Positions 24,927 to 35,043 of a DNA stretch of 64,000 nucleotides are shown here, in pieces (within the stretch, counting starts at the first letter, position 1; every line of letters begins with the position of its first letter). The notes beneath the pieces were generated by a model, which did no database searches, was not told the origin of the DNA, and saw only the letters and a list, made by a program, of their open reading frames with translations. Made by a program: the position numbers and the translations under genes. The stretch spans positions 1 through 64,000 of the forward strand of contig CANLIC010000024.1 of assembly GCA_947491025.1 (NCBI GenBank). The letters run 5' to 3'. The stretch comes from Myxococcales bacterium. Lineage in GTDB: Bacteria; Myxococcota_A; UBA9042.

Positions 24927-26449
24927 ACGCGAATCACGCCCTCGGGTCCGTGGCGTCTGGCGCCGCCGCTCCGACCTTGGAGCGCATCGCGGCGCGCTGC
25001 CGAGCCCTCGACTCGGCGCTCGTGCTAGGGCTCGATCCGCCGCTCGCCGCCGCCGGCGAGGACCTCGCCGCGCTGCGCGATCGGCTGCTGGCGATCCTGG
25101 CGGCGACGGCGCCTCTGGTGGTCGCGGTCAAGCCCAACGCCGCTTTCTTTGAGGCGCGTGGGCCGGCCGGCTGGGCGCTGCTGGCCGAGGTCTGTCAGGC
25201 AGCGCGCGCCCTCGAGCTGCCCGTCATCCTCGACAACAAGCGCGGTGACATCGCCTCCACCGCCGAAGCGTACGCCGCGGCAGCGCGCGCGATGTCGGCG
25301 GACGCCGTGACGGTGCACGGCTACATGGGCACCGACAGCGTGGCTCCGTCGCTGGCCGGCGGCGCGATGGCTGCGTTCGTATTGGCGCGCACGTCCAATC
25401 CATCGGCCGTCGAGCTGCAATCGCTGCCGGTACGCGCCGGCGACGGCATGACGCGGCCCCTCTACGTGGAAGTTGCCCGCCAGTGGGCGCCCTTTGCCGA
25501 TCGCGTCGGACTCGTCGTCGGCGCGACCGATCCTGCGGCGCTCGCCGCCGTGCGCGCTGTCGCACCGGAATCGTGGCTGCTGGCACCTGGACTCGGCGCC
25601 CAAGGTGGTAATCTTCAGGCGGCGGTGTCGCTGGGGTTGCGCGCCGACGGGCTCGGCCTGCTGCTGCCGGTCTCGCGCGCGCTCTGGCCGGCACCGGGGC
25701 TCTCTGCCGCTGCCGCGGGTGAGGCCGCCGCTGTCGCCGCTGCGGCCATCGTCGCTGACGTTCGGCGGGCGCGCGACCTGGCTCGGGCCCAAGCGCCGCG
25801 AGGCCTGGCACGCCAGGTGCACGGCGTGACGCCGACCACGGCTGCCCCCCAGCACAGGGGCCTTGCCCTCGCGCTCTTCGACTCTGAGGCCGTGCGCTTT
25901 GGCCGCTTTCGTCTCAAGTCCGGCATCGAATCGCCCATCTACCTCGACCTGCGCATGCTGTGCGGTCACCCCGACGTGCTGCGCCAAGCGGCTGCCGCCA
26001 TGGCGCCCTTGCTCGCGGACCTGGCCTTTGACCGCATCGCCGCGCTCCCCTTGGCGGGGCTGCCGATCGGGACGGCCTTGGCGCTGCAAGGGGGATGGCC
26101 GATGGTGTTCCCACGGCCGCAGCGCAAAGATCACGGCACGGGCGCGCTGGTCGAGGGCCCGCACCGCAGCGGCGAGCGCGTCGTCCTCGTCGATGACCTG
26201 GCGACGCGCGGCACCTCGGCGCTCGAGCTGCTGCCCTCGTTGCGGAGCGCCGGCCTGCAGGTGCTGGCCTTGGCCGTCCTGGTCGACCGCGCCGCGGGCG
26301 CAGCGGACTGCCTAGCCGCCGAAGGCATCGCGCTACGCGCCGTCTTTACGCTGCCCGAGCTGCTAGACATCTGGCGCGACGCCGGCCGAATCGACGATAC
26401 TACGCGCGCCGAAGTGCTGGCCTTCCTCGCGGCGTCAGGCGCCCCTTGA
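24923..26449 (+). CDS. pyrFE: Bifunctional OMP decarboxylase / orotate phosphoribosyltransferase
   Basis: A 508-residue fusion covering the last two steps of UMP synthesis. Residues about 15-285 are a type-2 OMP decarboxylase: [12 protein letters not shown], the catalytic LDNKRGDI (103-110, with Asp104, Lys106 and Asp109), and VTVHGYMG. Residues about 312-505 are the OPRTase: [24 protein letters not shown] (Lys402) and the PRPP loop [13 protein letters not shown] (420-432). The order is decarboxylase first, the reverse of human UMPS and the order reported for kinetoplastids and some bacteria. GTG 24923 overlaps the pyrB stop. Confidence 0.93.
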   Translation: MNANHALGSVASGAAAPTLERIAARCRALDSALVLGLDPPLAAAGEDLAALRDRLLAILAATAPLVVAVKPNAAFFEARGPAGWALLAEVCQAARALELPVILDNKRGDIASTAEAYAAAARAMSADAVTVHGYMGTDSVAPSLAGGAMAAFVLARTSNPSAVELQSLPVRAGDGMTRPLYVEVARQWAPFADRVGLVVGATDPAALAAVRAVAPESWLLAPGLGAQGGNLQAAVSLGLRADGLGLLLPVSRALWPAPGLSAAAAGEAAAVAAAAIVADVRRARDLARAQAPRGLARQVHGVTPTTAAPQHRGLALALFDSEAVRFGRFRLKSGIESPIYLDLRMLCGHPDVLRQAAAAMAPLLADLAFDRIAALPLAGLPIGTALALQGGWPMVFPRPQRKDHGTGALVEGPHRSGERVVLVDDLATRGTSALELLPSLRSAGLQVLALAVLVDRAAGAADCLAAEGIALRAVFTLPELLDIWRDAGRIDDTTRAEVLAFLAASGAP

Positions 26450-27618
26450 GCGAGCCATCGCCGCTGGCCGTGAAGACCGCTTCGGCGCTGGCCACGGACC
26501 CGGCACCGCTGAGCGCATGGCCGCTGCTCTGGCCTCCCGTTCGCCTCGCCATGCACGCAGCGGACCCGGAGCGGGCCCATGGCGCCGCCGTGGCGCTGCT
26601 CAGCGTCCTCGGCGCCACCGCCGCCGGCCGTGCGCTGCTGCGTTTGCTGGCCGGGGCCCCGGTCGCCGACCCCGTGACGGTCATGGGCCTGCGCTTCCCC
26701 AACCGCGTCGGGCTGGCGGCGGGCTGGGACAAGGACGCCCGGGCCTGGCCGGCGATGTGCAGCCTCGGCTTCGGCCACGTCGAAGTCGGCACGCTGACGC
26801 CGCGGCCGCAAGCCGGCAATGCCCGGCCGAGGGTCTTTCGCCTCGCCGCCGATCAGGCGCTGATCAACCGCATGGGCTTTCCAGGGCAGGGCGCCGCAGC
26901 CGCTGTGCCGCGCTTGCAGGGGCCGGGCGCGCCGGGAGCCAGGCCGGGCCTTGCCATCCTCGGCGTAAACCTCGGGCGTAACGCCGGCACCGACAACGCC
27001 GACACCGCGGCCGATGCCATCGCCGTGCTCGAGGCGGTCGCCGCCACCGCGGACTACCTCGCCCTCAACGTCAGCTCGCCCAACACCAGCGGCCTGCGCG
27101 CGCTGCAGCATGGCGAGGCGCTGGCGGCGCTGGTCGGCGCGGTCGCAGCGCGGCGCGACGCGCTCGTCGCCAACGGGGCAAGCGGCGGCCGGGCCTTGCC
27201 CTTGGCCGTCAAAATAGCACCCGATCTCGATGCAGCCCAGCTCGATGCCGCCGTCGACGCCGCGATCGCGGGCGGGGCACAGGCGATCATCGCCACCAAC
27301 ACGACCTTGGCGCGCGACGACGGTCACGGCGCCGCCTTGCGGTCGGCGCACAGAAGCGAGGCCGGCGGACTCTCGGGCCGTCCCCTGGAGGCGCGGGCGC
27401 GGGCGGTGCTCGCCCAGGTGGCGCGACGGGCCGATGGCCGGTTGGCGCTCATCGCGGTCGGCGGCATCGGCAACGCCGAAGACGCTCGGGTGCGCATCGA
27501 GCTCGGCGCCGACTTGGTTCAGGTGTTCACCGGGCTCGTCTACCACGGGCCGCGGCTGATCGCTCAGGCCGCCCTCGGTGCCCGTCGTGGCGGTGCAGCG
27601 CGGCGCGTCGAGGATTGA
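26446..27618 (+). CDS. pyrD: Dihydroorotate dehydrogenase (quinone), class 2
   Basis: A 390-residue membrane-associated class 2 DHODH, which oxidises dihydroorotate to orotate and passes electrons to quinone. Diagnostic blocks are NRVGLAAGWDKDA (FMN site), GFGHVEVGTLTPRPQAGN, NRMGFPGQGA, NVSSPNTSGLRALQ with the class 2 catalytic Ser, VKIAPDL, ATNTTL, GLSGRPL, and the FMN phosphate loop VGGIGNAEDA. The start is TTG 26446, overlapping the stop of pyrFE by four bases (TTGA); no other start keeps the N-terminal helices. The last gene of the pyr operon; pyrC and carAB are not in this window. Confidence 0.94.
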   Translation: MSEPSPLAVKTASALATDPAPLSAWPLLWPPVRLAMHAADPERAHGAAVALLSVLGATAAGRALLRLLAGAPVADPVTVMGLRFPNRVGLAAGWDKDARAWPAMCSLGFGHVEVGTLTPRPQAGNARPRVFRLAADQALINRMGFPGQGAAAAVPRLQGPGAPGARPGLAILGVNLGRNAGTDNADTAADAIAVLEAVAATADYLALNVSSPNTSGLRALQHGEALAALVGAVAARRDALVANGASGGRALPLAVKIAPDLDAAQLDAAVDAAIAGGAQAIIATNTTLARDDGHGAALRSAHRSEAGGLSGRPLEARARAVLAQVARRADGRLALIAVGGIGNAEDARVRIELGADLVQVFTGLVYHGPRLIAQAALGARRGGAARRVED

Positions 27619-27645
27619 GGCAGGCGGCGGCGCCGTCGTGGCGCC

Positions 27646-27674
27646 CTGGCGCTCGGCGCTGAGGACGGTAGGAT
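27646..27674 (+). promoter_or_regulatory. Promoter of the CGDGKC-repeat lipoprotein
   Basis: CTGGCG (27646-27651), 17 bases, then TAGGAT (27669-27674). If used, transcription would begin near 27681, inside an in-frame ATG at 27673, which supports the later ATG 27712 with its GGAGG. Confidence 0.42.
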
Positions 27675-27711
27675 GCTGGCGACCCGCATGTCGGGCTTCG
27701 CGGAGGTTGAG

Positions 27712-29214
27712 ATGGCGACGATCGGGAGCTTTCAGGCCGAGGGCGGCTATGGACTGTCGCAGCGCAGTGCGCTGCGCGTGTTTGGCGCGGCCATCGCCCT
27801 CGCCTTGGCCGCCTGCTCGGCCGATGTCGCCGCCGGTGGGGATGACGCGGCCGCCACCGGCAAGGACGGCACGTCCGACGGCGCCGGGCTGGCCGACGGC
27901 AGCGCCAACGACGGCCTCGCTGATGAGGGTGTCTCCAACGATGGCAGCGCCAACGACGGCGTCGCGACGGAGGGCGTCTCCAACGACGGCAGCGGCAGCG
28001 ACGACGCGGTAGCAGACACCGGCGCGGCCGATACCAGCGTGGCCGACACGGCGGCGACGGACGCGAGCTCGGGCGATGGCGGTGGCACCAGCGACGGCGG
28101 CACCAGCGACGGCGGCGGCCCCACCGATGCCAAGGACGGCGGCGGATCAGGCGGCAACGACACCGCGGCCCTCATCTCGTGCCTCACCAAGGAGTGCAAC
28201 GCGGAGGTCACGAAATGCCTCGGCGACAGCGACTGCCTGAAGGCGATCGGCTGCCTGACCGGCTGCAAGGGCGACACCACCTGCATGCTCGGCTGTGGCA
28301 GCGGTCTCTCCAGCACCGCACAGCAGGCGCTGCTCGCCGCGGGCCAGTGCGGCGTGCAGAAGGGCTGCATCAGCCTCGGCGGCGGAGGGGGCGGCGCCAA
28401 GTGCGGCGACGGCAAATGCGACCTCGGCGAGCAGCTGACTTGCGCCAAGGACTGCCCAGCGCCGGTCTGCGGCGATGGCAAGTGCGAGACCGGCGAGCAG
28501 CTCACCTGCGCCAAAGACTGCCCCGCGCCGGTCTGCGGCGATGGCAAGTGCGAGACCGGCGAGCAGCTCACCTGCGCCAAGGACTGCGGCGGTGGCGGTG
28601 GTACCTGCGGCGACGGCAAATGCGACACCGGTGAGCAGGTCACCTGCGCCAAGGACTGCACCAGCGGAGCGGGCGCTTGCGGCGACGGCAAGTGCGACGC
28701 TCCGCTCGAGAATCCCTTCACCTGCGCCAAAGACTGCAAGGCCCCGACCTGCGGCGACGGCGCCTGCGAGCTGCCTTTCGAGACGACCCTGACCTGTGCC
28801 CAGGACTGCGGCGGCGGCGGCAGCGGAACCGGCTCCTGCGGCGACAGCAAGTGCGACGCTCCGCTGGAGAACCCCTTCACCTGCGCCAAGGACTGCCCGG
28901 CGCCTGCCTGCGGCGATGGCAAGTGCGAAGCGCCCTTTGAGACCGCCCTGACCTGCGCTGGCGACTGCGGCGGCGGCAGCGGCGGTGGCTCCGGCACCAT
29001 CGCCAACATGACCGGCTGCCTGACCTCCAGCTGCTTGCAAGAGTCCATCGCCTGTGGCGCCGATTTTACGGGCTGTCTGCAGGCGTCGATCTGCATCGGC
29101 GGCTGCTCGGACATGAAGTGCGTGTCCGACTGCGGCGCCAAGCTTACCGGCAATGGCAAGGCGAAGTTCGACCCGCTGCGGGTCTGCATCGAACAGAAGT
29201 GCGCCAAGCCCTGA
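27712..29214 (+). CDS. Cys-rich lipoprotein with eight CGDGKC-type repeats
   Basis: A 500-residue lipoprotein. ATG 27712 is chosen for the GGAGG five bases upstream. Lipobox ALAAC is followed by about 115 residues almost entirely of Asp, Gly, Ser, Ala and Thr. A Cys-rich section (TKECNAEVTKCLGDSDC) precedes eight repeats of the pattern CGDGxC-(D/E)-x(5-9)-TC-x-x-DC. Units 1-4 carry GEQ and units 5-8 alternate between APLENPFTC and PFETTLTC forms, a second-order repeat. A closing Cys-rich block (SSCLQESIACG, CIGGCSDMKC) mirrors the first. All cysteines lie in even, regular spacing and are probably disulfide-bonded. Function unknown; likely a surface stalk or binding protein. Confidence 0.78.
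   Translation: MATIGSFQAEGGYGLSQRSALRVFGAAIALALAACSADVAAGGDDAAATGKDGTSDGAGLADGSANDGLADEGVSNDGSANDGVATEGVSNDGSGSDDAVADTGAADTSVADTAATDASSGDGGGTSDGGTSDGGGPTDAKDGGGSGGNDTAALISCLTKECNAEVTKCLGDSDCLKAIGCLTGCKGDTTCMLGCGSGLSSTAQQALLAAGQCGVQKGCISLGGGGGGAKCGDGKCDLGEQLTCAKDCPAPVCGDGKCETGEQLTCAKDCPAPVCGDGKCETGEQLTCAKDCGGGGGTCGDGKCDTGEQVTCAKDCTSGAGACGDGKCDAPLENPFTCAKDCKAPTCGDGACELPFETTLTCAQDCGGGGSGTGSCGDSKCDAPLENPFTCAKDCPAPACGDGKCEAPFETALTCAGDCGGGSGGGSGTIANMTGCLTSSCLQESIACGADFTGCLQASICIGGCSDMKCVSDCGAKLTGNGKAKFDPLRVCIEQKCAKP
28461..28592 (+). repeat. 66-base tandem repeat in the Cys-rich lipoprotein gene
   Basis: Two copies (28461-28526 and 28527-28592) are nearly identical at the DNA level, including third positions, and encode CGDGKCETGEQLTC plus spacer. 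The other units of the array have drifted, so this pair is a recent duplication. Confidence 0.8.
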
Positions 29215-29238
29215 GCATCTAGCCCAGAGACACGCGCG

Positions 29239-30168
29239 TCAGGGCTTCGCCAGGCAGCGCTTGTCGTCTGCGGCCATCGGCTTGGCGATCGACTCGCCGA
29301 CGGCCCGCAACTCGGCGCAGCTCACCTCGCCGTTCTTGTCGGCGTCGAAGGCCTCGGCGCGCACCATCACGAAGCTGTTGGCGCCGTCGTTGGCCCGGGT
29401 CGAGAACTGGCTGCCGCAGATCGCCTTGGTCGATGAAAACACCGTCTGCTCGGTCAGATGCACGCCGCCGCCGCGGAAGCTCCCGTCCGCCTGCACGCTG
29501 CCATGGAGGGTCGCCGACTCGCGCTGGGCGATGTGGATCGAGCAGCTCGGCCCGACGTGAAAGGTGGCGCCCGGCTTGCCGTCGTTCTCGGAGTCGACCA
29601 GCCGGGGATCATCGACGTCGGCCTTGGCTGGCATCGGATCGCCGTAGATGTCTTTGAAGGCGATGCCGAATTGCTGGATCTCTGGGCCACCGAGGTAGGG
29701 CGCGCCCTCGCCCTGGCCGACCAGCACGCTCTCCACCGTCATCAGCGGGTGGGCGTCGATCAGCGGCTGCGGCACGACGGTCATGAGCCCGAAAATCGGC
29801 GTCAGGCGCAGCTCGCAAAGCGTCCGCTTCTCGTGCAGCTTGCCGCCCTCCTGCTTCAATTCGACGCGCAACAGGCGCCAGGCCCTGGTCTCGATCTCGT
29901 CGGCCACCTTGACGCAGGTGGACCACTCGGTGATTTGGGCCCAGGTGCCCGAAAGCGTGCTGCTCCCCGCGCCGCCATCGCCGCCCCCACCCGCGCCATC
30001 GGCCTTGCCGTCGCTGCCGCCGCCGACCTGGCTGTCCAAGTCAGGAAAGACGCCGCCCGTCGGCTCGGGCTCGCAGGCCGCCAAGAACGTCGCCAAAGCC
30101 AGGGGAGCGAGCGCCCGCCCCTTGCGCCAGGCGGCCCTGAGGCAGCTTTCAAGGGCTCCATGCGCCAC
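29239..30168 (-). CDS. Lipoprotein downstream of the FadL-like gene
   Basis: A 309-residue lipoprotein starting at GTG 30168, one base after the stop of the FadL-like gene. Lipobox TFLAAC (Cys31) is followed by a Gly/Asp/Ser-rich tether to about residue 70. The body reads GTWAQITEWSTCVKVAD, LRVELKQEGGKLHEKRTLC and a late CSIHIAQRESATLHGSV, consistent with a lipocalin-like or beta-barrel-like fold, but I cannot assign it. FDADKNGEVSCAEL near the C-terminus resembles an EF-hand loop. Its co-transcription with the porin suggests an outer-membrane accessory role. Confidence 0.68.
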   Translation of the reverse strand: MAHGALESCLRAAWRKGRALAPLALATFLAACEPEPTGGVFPDLDSQVGGGSDGKADGAGGGGDGGAGSSTLSGTWAQITEWSTCVKVADEIETRAWRLLRVELKQEGGKLHEKRTLCELRLTPIFGLMTVVPQPLIDAHPLMTVESVLVGQGEGAPYLGGPEIQQFGIAFKDIYGDPMPAKADVDDPRLVDSENDGKPGATFHVGPSCSIHIAQRESATLHGSVQADGSFRGGGVHLTEQTVFSSTKAICGSQFSTRANDGANSFVMVRAEAFDADKNGEVSCAELRAVGESIAKPMAADDKRCLAKP

Positions 30169-30169
30169 G

Positions 30170-31702
30170 TCAGAACCTCCAGCGCATGTCGACGCCGAAC
30201 GCCAGCAGCAGGCCGTAGGACTGCCAGCCGGGGAATCCAGGATTGCCGCTCTGCAGGCCTTGGAAGGCCGTCGTCGGTTTGCCGGTTGCCGGATCCGGGG
30301 TGTCGTCGGCGATCTCGTCGCAGAGCGCCTTGACGCCCGGAGCGCAGACCGGGTGAGTCGAGAGCCGCTCCTTGTCGGTGTCGCGCGGCAGCAGTGCGTG
30401 GATCTGGCCGAACCAGCCGATCTCGACGTCTTTGCCGAGCAGGGAGAGTCCGTGGCTGGAGCCCAGCCCGAGCCGCACGCGGTCGTTGTCGACGTAGTTG
30501 GTGCGGCCGGTCTGCGGCGGTACGGGGCTGGGTTCCCAGCCGAGGCCGAAGCGCAAGACGCGGCCCGGTGAACCCGCCCACTCGCCGCCGAGGCGCGCCG
30601 ACACTGTGTCTTGAAAGCCGGTCCCGGTCTCCCCTGCGCTGTTTTGAAACTGGCTCCAGCGCGTGTAGGCGCCGTCGGCCACCAGTGTCAACGCGCCGAG
30701 GCTCCAGGCGACGCCGACATTGGCTTGCGCGGGCACGTAGTTGACCACGACCGCGACGTCCTGGACCAAGGGCCAGCTGCTCGGGTCATCCTGGAAACCC
30801 TTGATCTGCACCTCGTTGCGGAAGCGCAGCGTGAAGGCGTTCTCGGTGCGGTAGTGCGCGCCGACCCGCAGCGCGGGCGAGGGCTGCCAGGCGATGCCTG
30901 CCTGCAAGGCCGTCGCGCCCGTCTGGCGGTTGTCGACCGTCATCTCCACCAGATCTTGCCGAGCCGGATCCTGCAGGTAGACCCGTGAGTCGGTGTCGGA
31001 GCGCGGCATGACCGACATCGCGAAGCCGATGGAGAGGCCATCGAGCAGCATCCAGCTGGTGCCGACCAGGATGGTCTGGTGTTCGCTGCGCTCGCCGAGC
31101 AGCTCGAACGACAGGTTGTTGCTGAAGTATTGCTCGCGCTCGTCGGCGAAGTGCGAGCGCTGGTGACCGATCTGGTTGAAGGGCAGCATCACCGCAACAC
31201 CGAGCCGAAGCCGGGTGATGCCGAAGCTGCCCTGCGCGCCGACGAGAAAGCTGTAGTTATTCGGGATGTCCGTGACATCGCCGCGCTGGCCGAGGCGCGC
31301 ATTGCTCGGGATCAAGGGCGACGCGTTGCCGAGGTCGGGCAGGTCGTACCCCGCGGGCCGCGGCTTCATGCGGATGGCCACGTCGTCGAGCGAGACCGAG
31401 AGGCCGATGCCCATGCCTGGCTGGCCGAGGGACATGCCAGCCGGATTGTAGAAGAGCGCGGTGTGATCATCGACGAGCGCCGTGCCAGCGCCGGCGAGGC
31501 CGCCGCCGCGGCTGCCAAAGCCAAAGAGATCGCCGACATTGGCGTAGGCGGCGGGCGTGCCAGCCCCGATCCACAGAGCGATGGCGACGCCGAGCGCGGA
31601 AGCACGGCCCTGACGCAGGTCGCGGCATCGCCATGGCCGCGGCGCCGGCGAGTCCGCGAACGCAGCAGGTGCGCGACGGACGCGCTCAGGACGGCAGTGC
31701 AT
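30170..31702 (-). CDS. FadL/TodX-family outer-membrane transport protein
   Basis: A 510-residue outer-membrane barrel of the OMPP1/FadL/TodX family, which admits hydrophobic compounds such as long-chain fatty acids. After a signal sequence ending in AYA, the mature start [19 protein letters not shown], then [11 protein letters not shown], is the family hallmark (the N-terminal plug with NPAG). Repeated amphipathic strands follow, ending in FGVDMRWRF with a terminal Phe. ATG 31702 lies 17 bases inside pntB and is preferred over a TTG at 31738; the n-region is long, so a start further in cannot be excluded. Confidence 0.88.
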   Translation of the reverse strand: MHCRPERVRRAPAAFADSPAPRPWRCRDLRQGRASALGVAIALWIGAGTPAAYANVGDLFGFGSRGGGLAGAGTALVDDHTALFYNPAGMSLGQPGMGIGLSVSLDDVAIRMKPRPAGYDLPDLGNASPLIPSNARLGQRGDVTDIPNNYSFLVGAQGSFGITRLRLGVAVMLPFNQIGHQRSHFADEREQYFSNNLSFELLGERSEHQTILVGTSWMLLDGLSIGFAMSVMPRSDTDSRVYLQDPARQDLVEMTVDNRQTGATALQAGIAWQPSPALRVGAHYRTENAFTLRFRNEVQIKGFQDDPSSWPLVQDVAVVVNYVPAQANVGVAWSLGALTLVADGAYTRWSQFQNSAGETGTGFQDTVSARLGGEWAGSPGRVLRFGLGWEPSPVPPQTGRTNYVDNDRVRLGLGSSHGLSLLGKDVEIGWFGQIHALLPRDTDKERLSTHPVCAPGVKALCDEIADDTPDPATGKPTTAFQGLQSGNPGFPGWQSYGLLLAFGVDMRWRF

Positions 31703-33077
31703 GGACCAGTTTCTCGACCGACGACTTGGCGTCGCCAAGCAGCATCGAGGCGTTCGGCTTGTAGAACAGAGGGTTGTCGATGCCAGCGTAGCCAGCGCCG
31801 CGCGAGCGCTTGAGGATGACGACCTCGCCGGCTTTCCAGACCTGAAGCACCGGCATGCCGGCGATGGGCGAGGTTGGATCGTCCTCTGCTGCTGGGTTGA
31901 CGATGTCGTTGGCGCCGATCACCAAGACCACGTCGGTGTGCGAGAGATCGCCATTGATCTCGTCCATCTCCAGGACGATATCGTAGGGAACCGCGGCCTC
32001 GGCCAGCAACACGTTCATGTGGCCAGGCAGGCGGCCGGCGACGGGGTGGATGGCGAAGCGGACGGTCTTGCCGGAGCGACGGAGCCGGTCGACGAGGTCG
32101 CGCACCGCGTGCTGGGCCCGCGCGACCGCCATGCCGTAGCCAGGGACAATGACGACCTCGCGGGCGTTGCCGAGCGACGCCGCGACCTGGTCGTGGTTGC
32201 GCTCGCGAACCTCGCCATCAGGCGGCGGCGCCTGGCTCGCTGCGGGCGCTTCTGCGCCGAAACCACCGAACACGACGTTCCAAATCGAGCGGTTCATGGC
32301 CCGGCACATGATGTAGCTCAGGATCGCGCCCGAGCTGCCGACCAAAGCGCCCGTGACGATGAGCAGGTCGCTTCCGAGCATGAAGCCGGCGGCAGAGGCG
32401 GTCCAGCCCGAGTAGGAGTTCAGGAGGCTCACGACCACGGGCATGTCGGCGCCACCGATGGCCACCACCAGGTGCACGCCGAGCAGGCCCGCGACCCCAG
32501 CCGCGACCAACACGAGGGGCAGGGCGGCGTCAGCGCTGTTCCCGATGGAGGCGCCGAAGAGCCCGAGGCAACAGAGCGCCAGGACGGCGTTGAGGGCATG
32601 GCGGCCGGGCAGCAACAAGGGCCTGCCGCCGATGGACCCGCGCAGCTTGCCGAACGCGATCAGCGAGCCCGTAAACGTGATGGCTCCGATGACCACGTCG
32701 GCGTGGATCTCCGCGAGCAAGATCATCGACATCGGGCCCTGGCCGTGGGCCGGGTCGCAGAGGGTCCCGACACCGACCAGCACCGCCGCCGCGCCCACGA
32801 AGCTGTGAAGCAGCGCCACCAGCTCCGGCATCGCCGTCATCTGAACGCGCGCCGCCAGCACCGCACCGAGCACCGCGCCTGGCAACAGCGCCAGGCTGAC
32901 GTCCAGCCAGCGGATGCCGGGTGTGGCCGCCACGGTGGCGATGATGGCGACCGCCATCCCGATCATGCCGTAGAGGTTGCCTGCCCCCGCCGTCCGCTGG
33001 CTCGACAGCCCGCGAAGGCTGACGATGAAGAGCAGGGCGGCGAGCAGGGAGGCGCCTGCAGCGAGGACGCTCTCCAT
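31686..33077 (-). CDS. pntB: NAD(P) transhydrogenase subunit beta
   Basis: A 463-residue subunit with eight to nine N-terminal membrane helices and a C-terminal NADP(H)-binding domain III. Recognisable blocks include [41 protein letters not shown], and in domain [18 protein letters not shown] (the NADP pyrophosphate loop), [33 protein letters not shown] and [11 protein letters not shown]. With PntA it couples proton flow to hydride transfer from NADH to NADP+. It begins one base after the pntA stop. Confidence 0.95.
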   Translation of the reverse strand: MESVLAAGASLLAALLFIVSLRGLSSQRTAGAGNLYGMIGMAVAIIATVAATPGIRWLDVSLALLPGAVLGAVLAARVQMTAMPELVALLHSFVGAAAVLVGVGTLCDPAHGQGPMSMILLAEIHADVVIGAITFTGSLIAFGKLRGSIGGRPLLLPGRHALNAVLALCCLGLFGASIGNSADAALPLVLVAAGVAGLLGVHLVVAIGGADMPVVVSLLNSYSGWTASAAGFMLGSDLLIVTGALVGSSGAILSYIMCRAMNRSIWNVVFGGFGAEAPAASQAPPPDGEVRERNHDQVAASLGNAREVVIVPGYGMAVARAQHAVRDLVDRLRRSGKTVRFAIHPVAGRLPGHMNVLLAEAAVPYDIVLEMDEINGDLSHTDVVLVIGANDIVNPAAEDDPTSPIAGMPVLQVWKAGEVVILKRSRGAGYAGIDNPLFYKPNASMLLGDAKSSVEKLVHALPS

Positions 33078-33078
33078 G

Positions 33079-34842
33079 TCAGCTCCCTTCCCGGCGGAAC
33101 ATCGCGAGCATCCGCCGTGTCACCAGGAAGCCGCCGGCGACGTTGATGGTGGCCAGCGCGACGGCTGCGATGCCGACGATCCGCAAGGCTGGCGAGGCGT
33201 GGCTAGCGGCCCCAAGCTGCAGAAGGCCGCCGAGGACGATGATGCCGCTGATGGCGTTGGTGACGCTCATCAGCGGCGTGTGCAGCGCAGGCGTCACGTT
33301 CCACACCACGTGCCAACCGACGACGCACGACAAGACAAAGACGGTCAGGTGCTGCAGGAACTGCCGGCTTGTATCGACGGTTGACTGCTCGTAGCCGCCG
33401 CCCGTCAACGCCATCCAGAGCACAAACAGGCCGACGACGGCGGCGCTGGCGGCCCAGACGCCATTCGGACGCGCGCTGCTCGCCTCGACCTCGCCGTGGC
33501 CGGCATGAGCGCCGTGGCCGTGACCGCCGTGGCCGCCGCCGCTACGGGTTCCCGAGGGCCGCGATGTCGGTGTCCTCGGCTGCTGGGCCAGGGGCGCTGC
33601 CGGGGCCGTGACGCCGTTGGGCTTGGCAACCGCAGGCGTCGCCGCCGGGCTCGGCGCAGGCGCGGTCGGCAACGCTGGCCAGGTCGGCACGACGCCATCG
33701 CGGAGCAACGTCGCGCCGCGCACGACCTCGTCGAGCGGGTCGAGGTGCAGGCCCTTCGTCGCGGCGCCATTCGCGATGGCGCCCTCGGCTGCCGCAGCAG
33801 CGCCGAGCAGGTCGCGCAAGAGGTGCGCGACGTTCCGTGCGTAGAGCCGGCTCGCCACGGGCGCCATCCGGCAGGGCAGGTCGGTGTAGCCGAGGATGTG
33901 GACGCCGCCGTGAACGACGTGCTCGCCGGCACGCGTCAGCGCGCAATTGCCGCCGTGGCTGGCGGCGAGATCGACGACGACAGAGCCGGGGCGCATGGCC
34001 TCGACCGCGTCTGCCATCCAGAGCAAGGGCGCCTTGCGACCAGGGATCAGCGCGGTGGTGACGACGATGTCGACTTCGCTGGCCTGGGCCCGAAAGAGCG
34101 CCATCTCGGCGTCGAGGAATGCCTGGCTCATCTCCTTGCCGTAGCCGCCCGCGCCCTCACCGTCTTCGGCGATCTCGACGGTCAGGAACGAAGCCCCCAT
34201 CGACTCGACCTGCTCGCGCACCGCCGGCCGGGTGTCGAAGGCGCGAACCTCGGCGCCGAGCCCGCGCGCCGTGCCGATCGCCGACAGGCCCGCTACGCCG
34301 GCGCCGATGACCAGGACCTTGGCCGGCGGCACCTTGCCCGCGGCGGTGATCTGGCCGCAGAAGAAGCTGCCGAAGACCTGGGAAGCCTCGATGATCGCGC
34401 GATAGCCGGCGAGGTTGGCCATCGAGCTGAGCGCGTCCATCTTCTGGGCGCGCGTAATCCGGGGCACGCGCTCCATCGCCAGCACCGTCACCCGTCGCGC
34501 CGTCAGCGCCGGCAGCACCTCTGGATAAAGGTCGGGCTGGACGAAGCCGATGACCGTGGCGCCTTCGCGCAGCAGCGCGCACTCGTCACGCGCGCCCTCG
34601 CCGCCCACCGTCGGTGGCAACACCTTGAGCACGATGTCGGCGCTACCGAGCAGCGCCACCGCGTCGTCGCTGCGTTCGGCGCCTGCGGCTACAAAGAGCG
34701 CGTCGGCGAATCCGGCCGCGGCGCCCGCCCCCGGCTCAAAGGCCACGCTCGCCCCGAGCGCGCAGAGCTCGCGCACCGTGTCGGGCGTCGCCGCGACCCG
34801 CCGCTCGCCGGCGCGTACCTCTCGGACGATCGCGATGCGCAT
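33079..34842 (-). CDS. pntA: NAD(P) transhydrogenase subunit alpha, fused with a His-rich linker
   Basis: A 587-residue subunit. Domain I (about 1-380) binds [60 protein letters not shown], and [17 protein letters not shown]. The C-terminal 130 residues are the membrane part ([38 protein letters not shown]), normally called PntAB. Between them is a linker rich in Pro, Gly and His (about 395-460), including [18 protein letters not shown]. Compared with E. coli PntA (about 510 residues) the extra length is almost entirely this linker. ATG 34842 sits after a G-rich tract; a promoter and a hairpin lie upstream. Confidence 0.93.
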   Translation of the reverse strand: MRIAIVREVRAGERRVAATPDTVRELCALGASVAFEPGAGAAAGFADALFVAAGAERSDDAVALLGSADIVLKVLPPTVGGEGARDECALLREGATVIGFVQPDLYPEVLPALTARRVTVLAMERVPRITRAQKMDALSSMANLAGYRAIIEASQVFGSFFCGQITAAGKVPPAKVLVIGAGVAGLSAIGTARGLGAEVRAFDTRPAVREQVESMGASFLTVEIAEDGEGAGGYGKEMSQAFLDAEMALFRAQASEVDIVVTTALIPGRKAPLLWMADAVEAMRPGSVVVDLAASHGGNCALTRAGEHVVHGGVHILGYTDLPCRMAPVASRLYARNVAHLLRDLLGAAAAAEGAIANGAATKGLHLDPLDEVVRGATLLRDGVVPTWPALPTAPAPSPAATPAVAKPNGVTAPAAPLAQQPRTPTSRPSGTRSGGGHGGHGHGAHAGHGEVEASSARPNGVWAASAAVVGLFVLWMALTGGGYEQSTVDTSRQFLQHLTVFVLSCVVGWHVVWNVTPALHTPLMSVTNAISGIIVLGGLLQLGAASHASPALRIVGIAAVALATINVAGGFLVTRRMLAMFRREGS

Positions 34843-34860
34843 CAACCCCCCCCTTGCCAC

Positions 34861-34878
34861 CCCTCCAGTGACGGAGGG
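34861..34878 (-). other. Hairpin at the predicted 5' end of the pnt transcript
   Basis: The inverted repeat CCCTCC-AGTGAC-GGAGGG would form a stem of six GC-rich pairs. The predicted transcription start from the promoter at 34886-34914 is within a base or two of its first position, so the mRNA would begin with this stem-loop. Confidence 0.45.
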
Positions 34879-34885
34879 CGCCAAG

Positions 34886-34914
34886 AGTCTAGCCCCTTTT
34901 GCTGCGCTTGTCAG
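34886..34914 (-). promoter_or_regulatory. Promoter of the pntA-pntB-fadL-lipoprotein operon
   Basis: On the minus strand CTGACA (34909-34914), 17 bases, then TAGACT (34886-34891). This is one of the best promoter matches in the window. Confidence 0.65.
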
Positions 34915-35043
34915 GTCGCCGCGGCGCCGCTACAGCAGCTTCCGGCGCAGGCCACGCTCCGCCCGCGCGGTGCCGGGCGACGCCTCATGGGACCATTTCG
35001 CGTGGGCCGACCACGACGATGCCCCCTTGCGCGCTCCAGTCCC

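Noticed and set aside
31702-31738. TTG 31738 as the start of the FadL-like protein
   Set aside because: It would lengthen the overlap with pntB to 53 bases and place a longer charged segment before the signal sequence.
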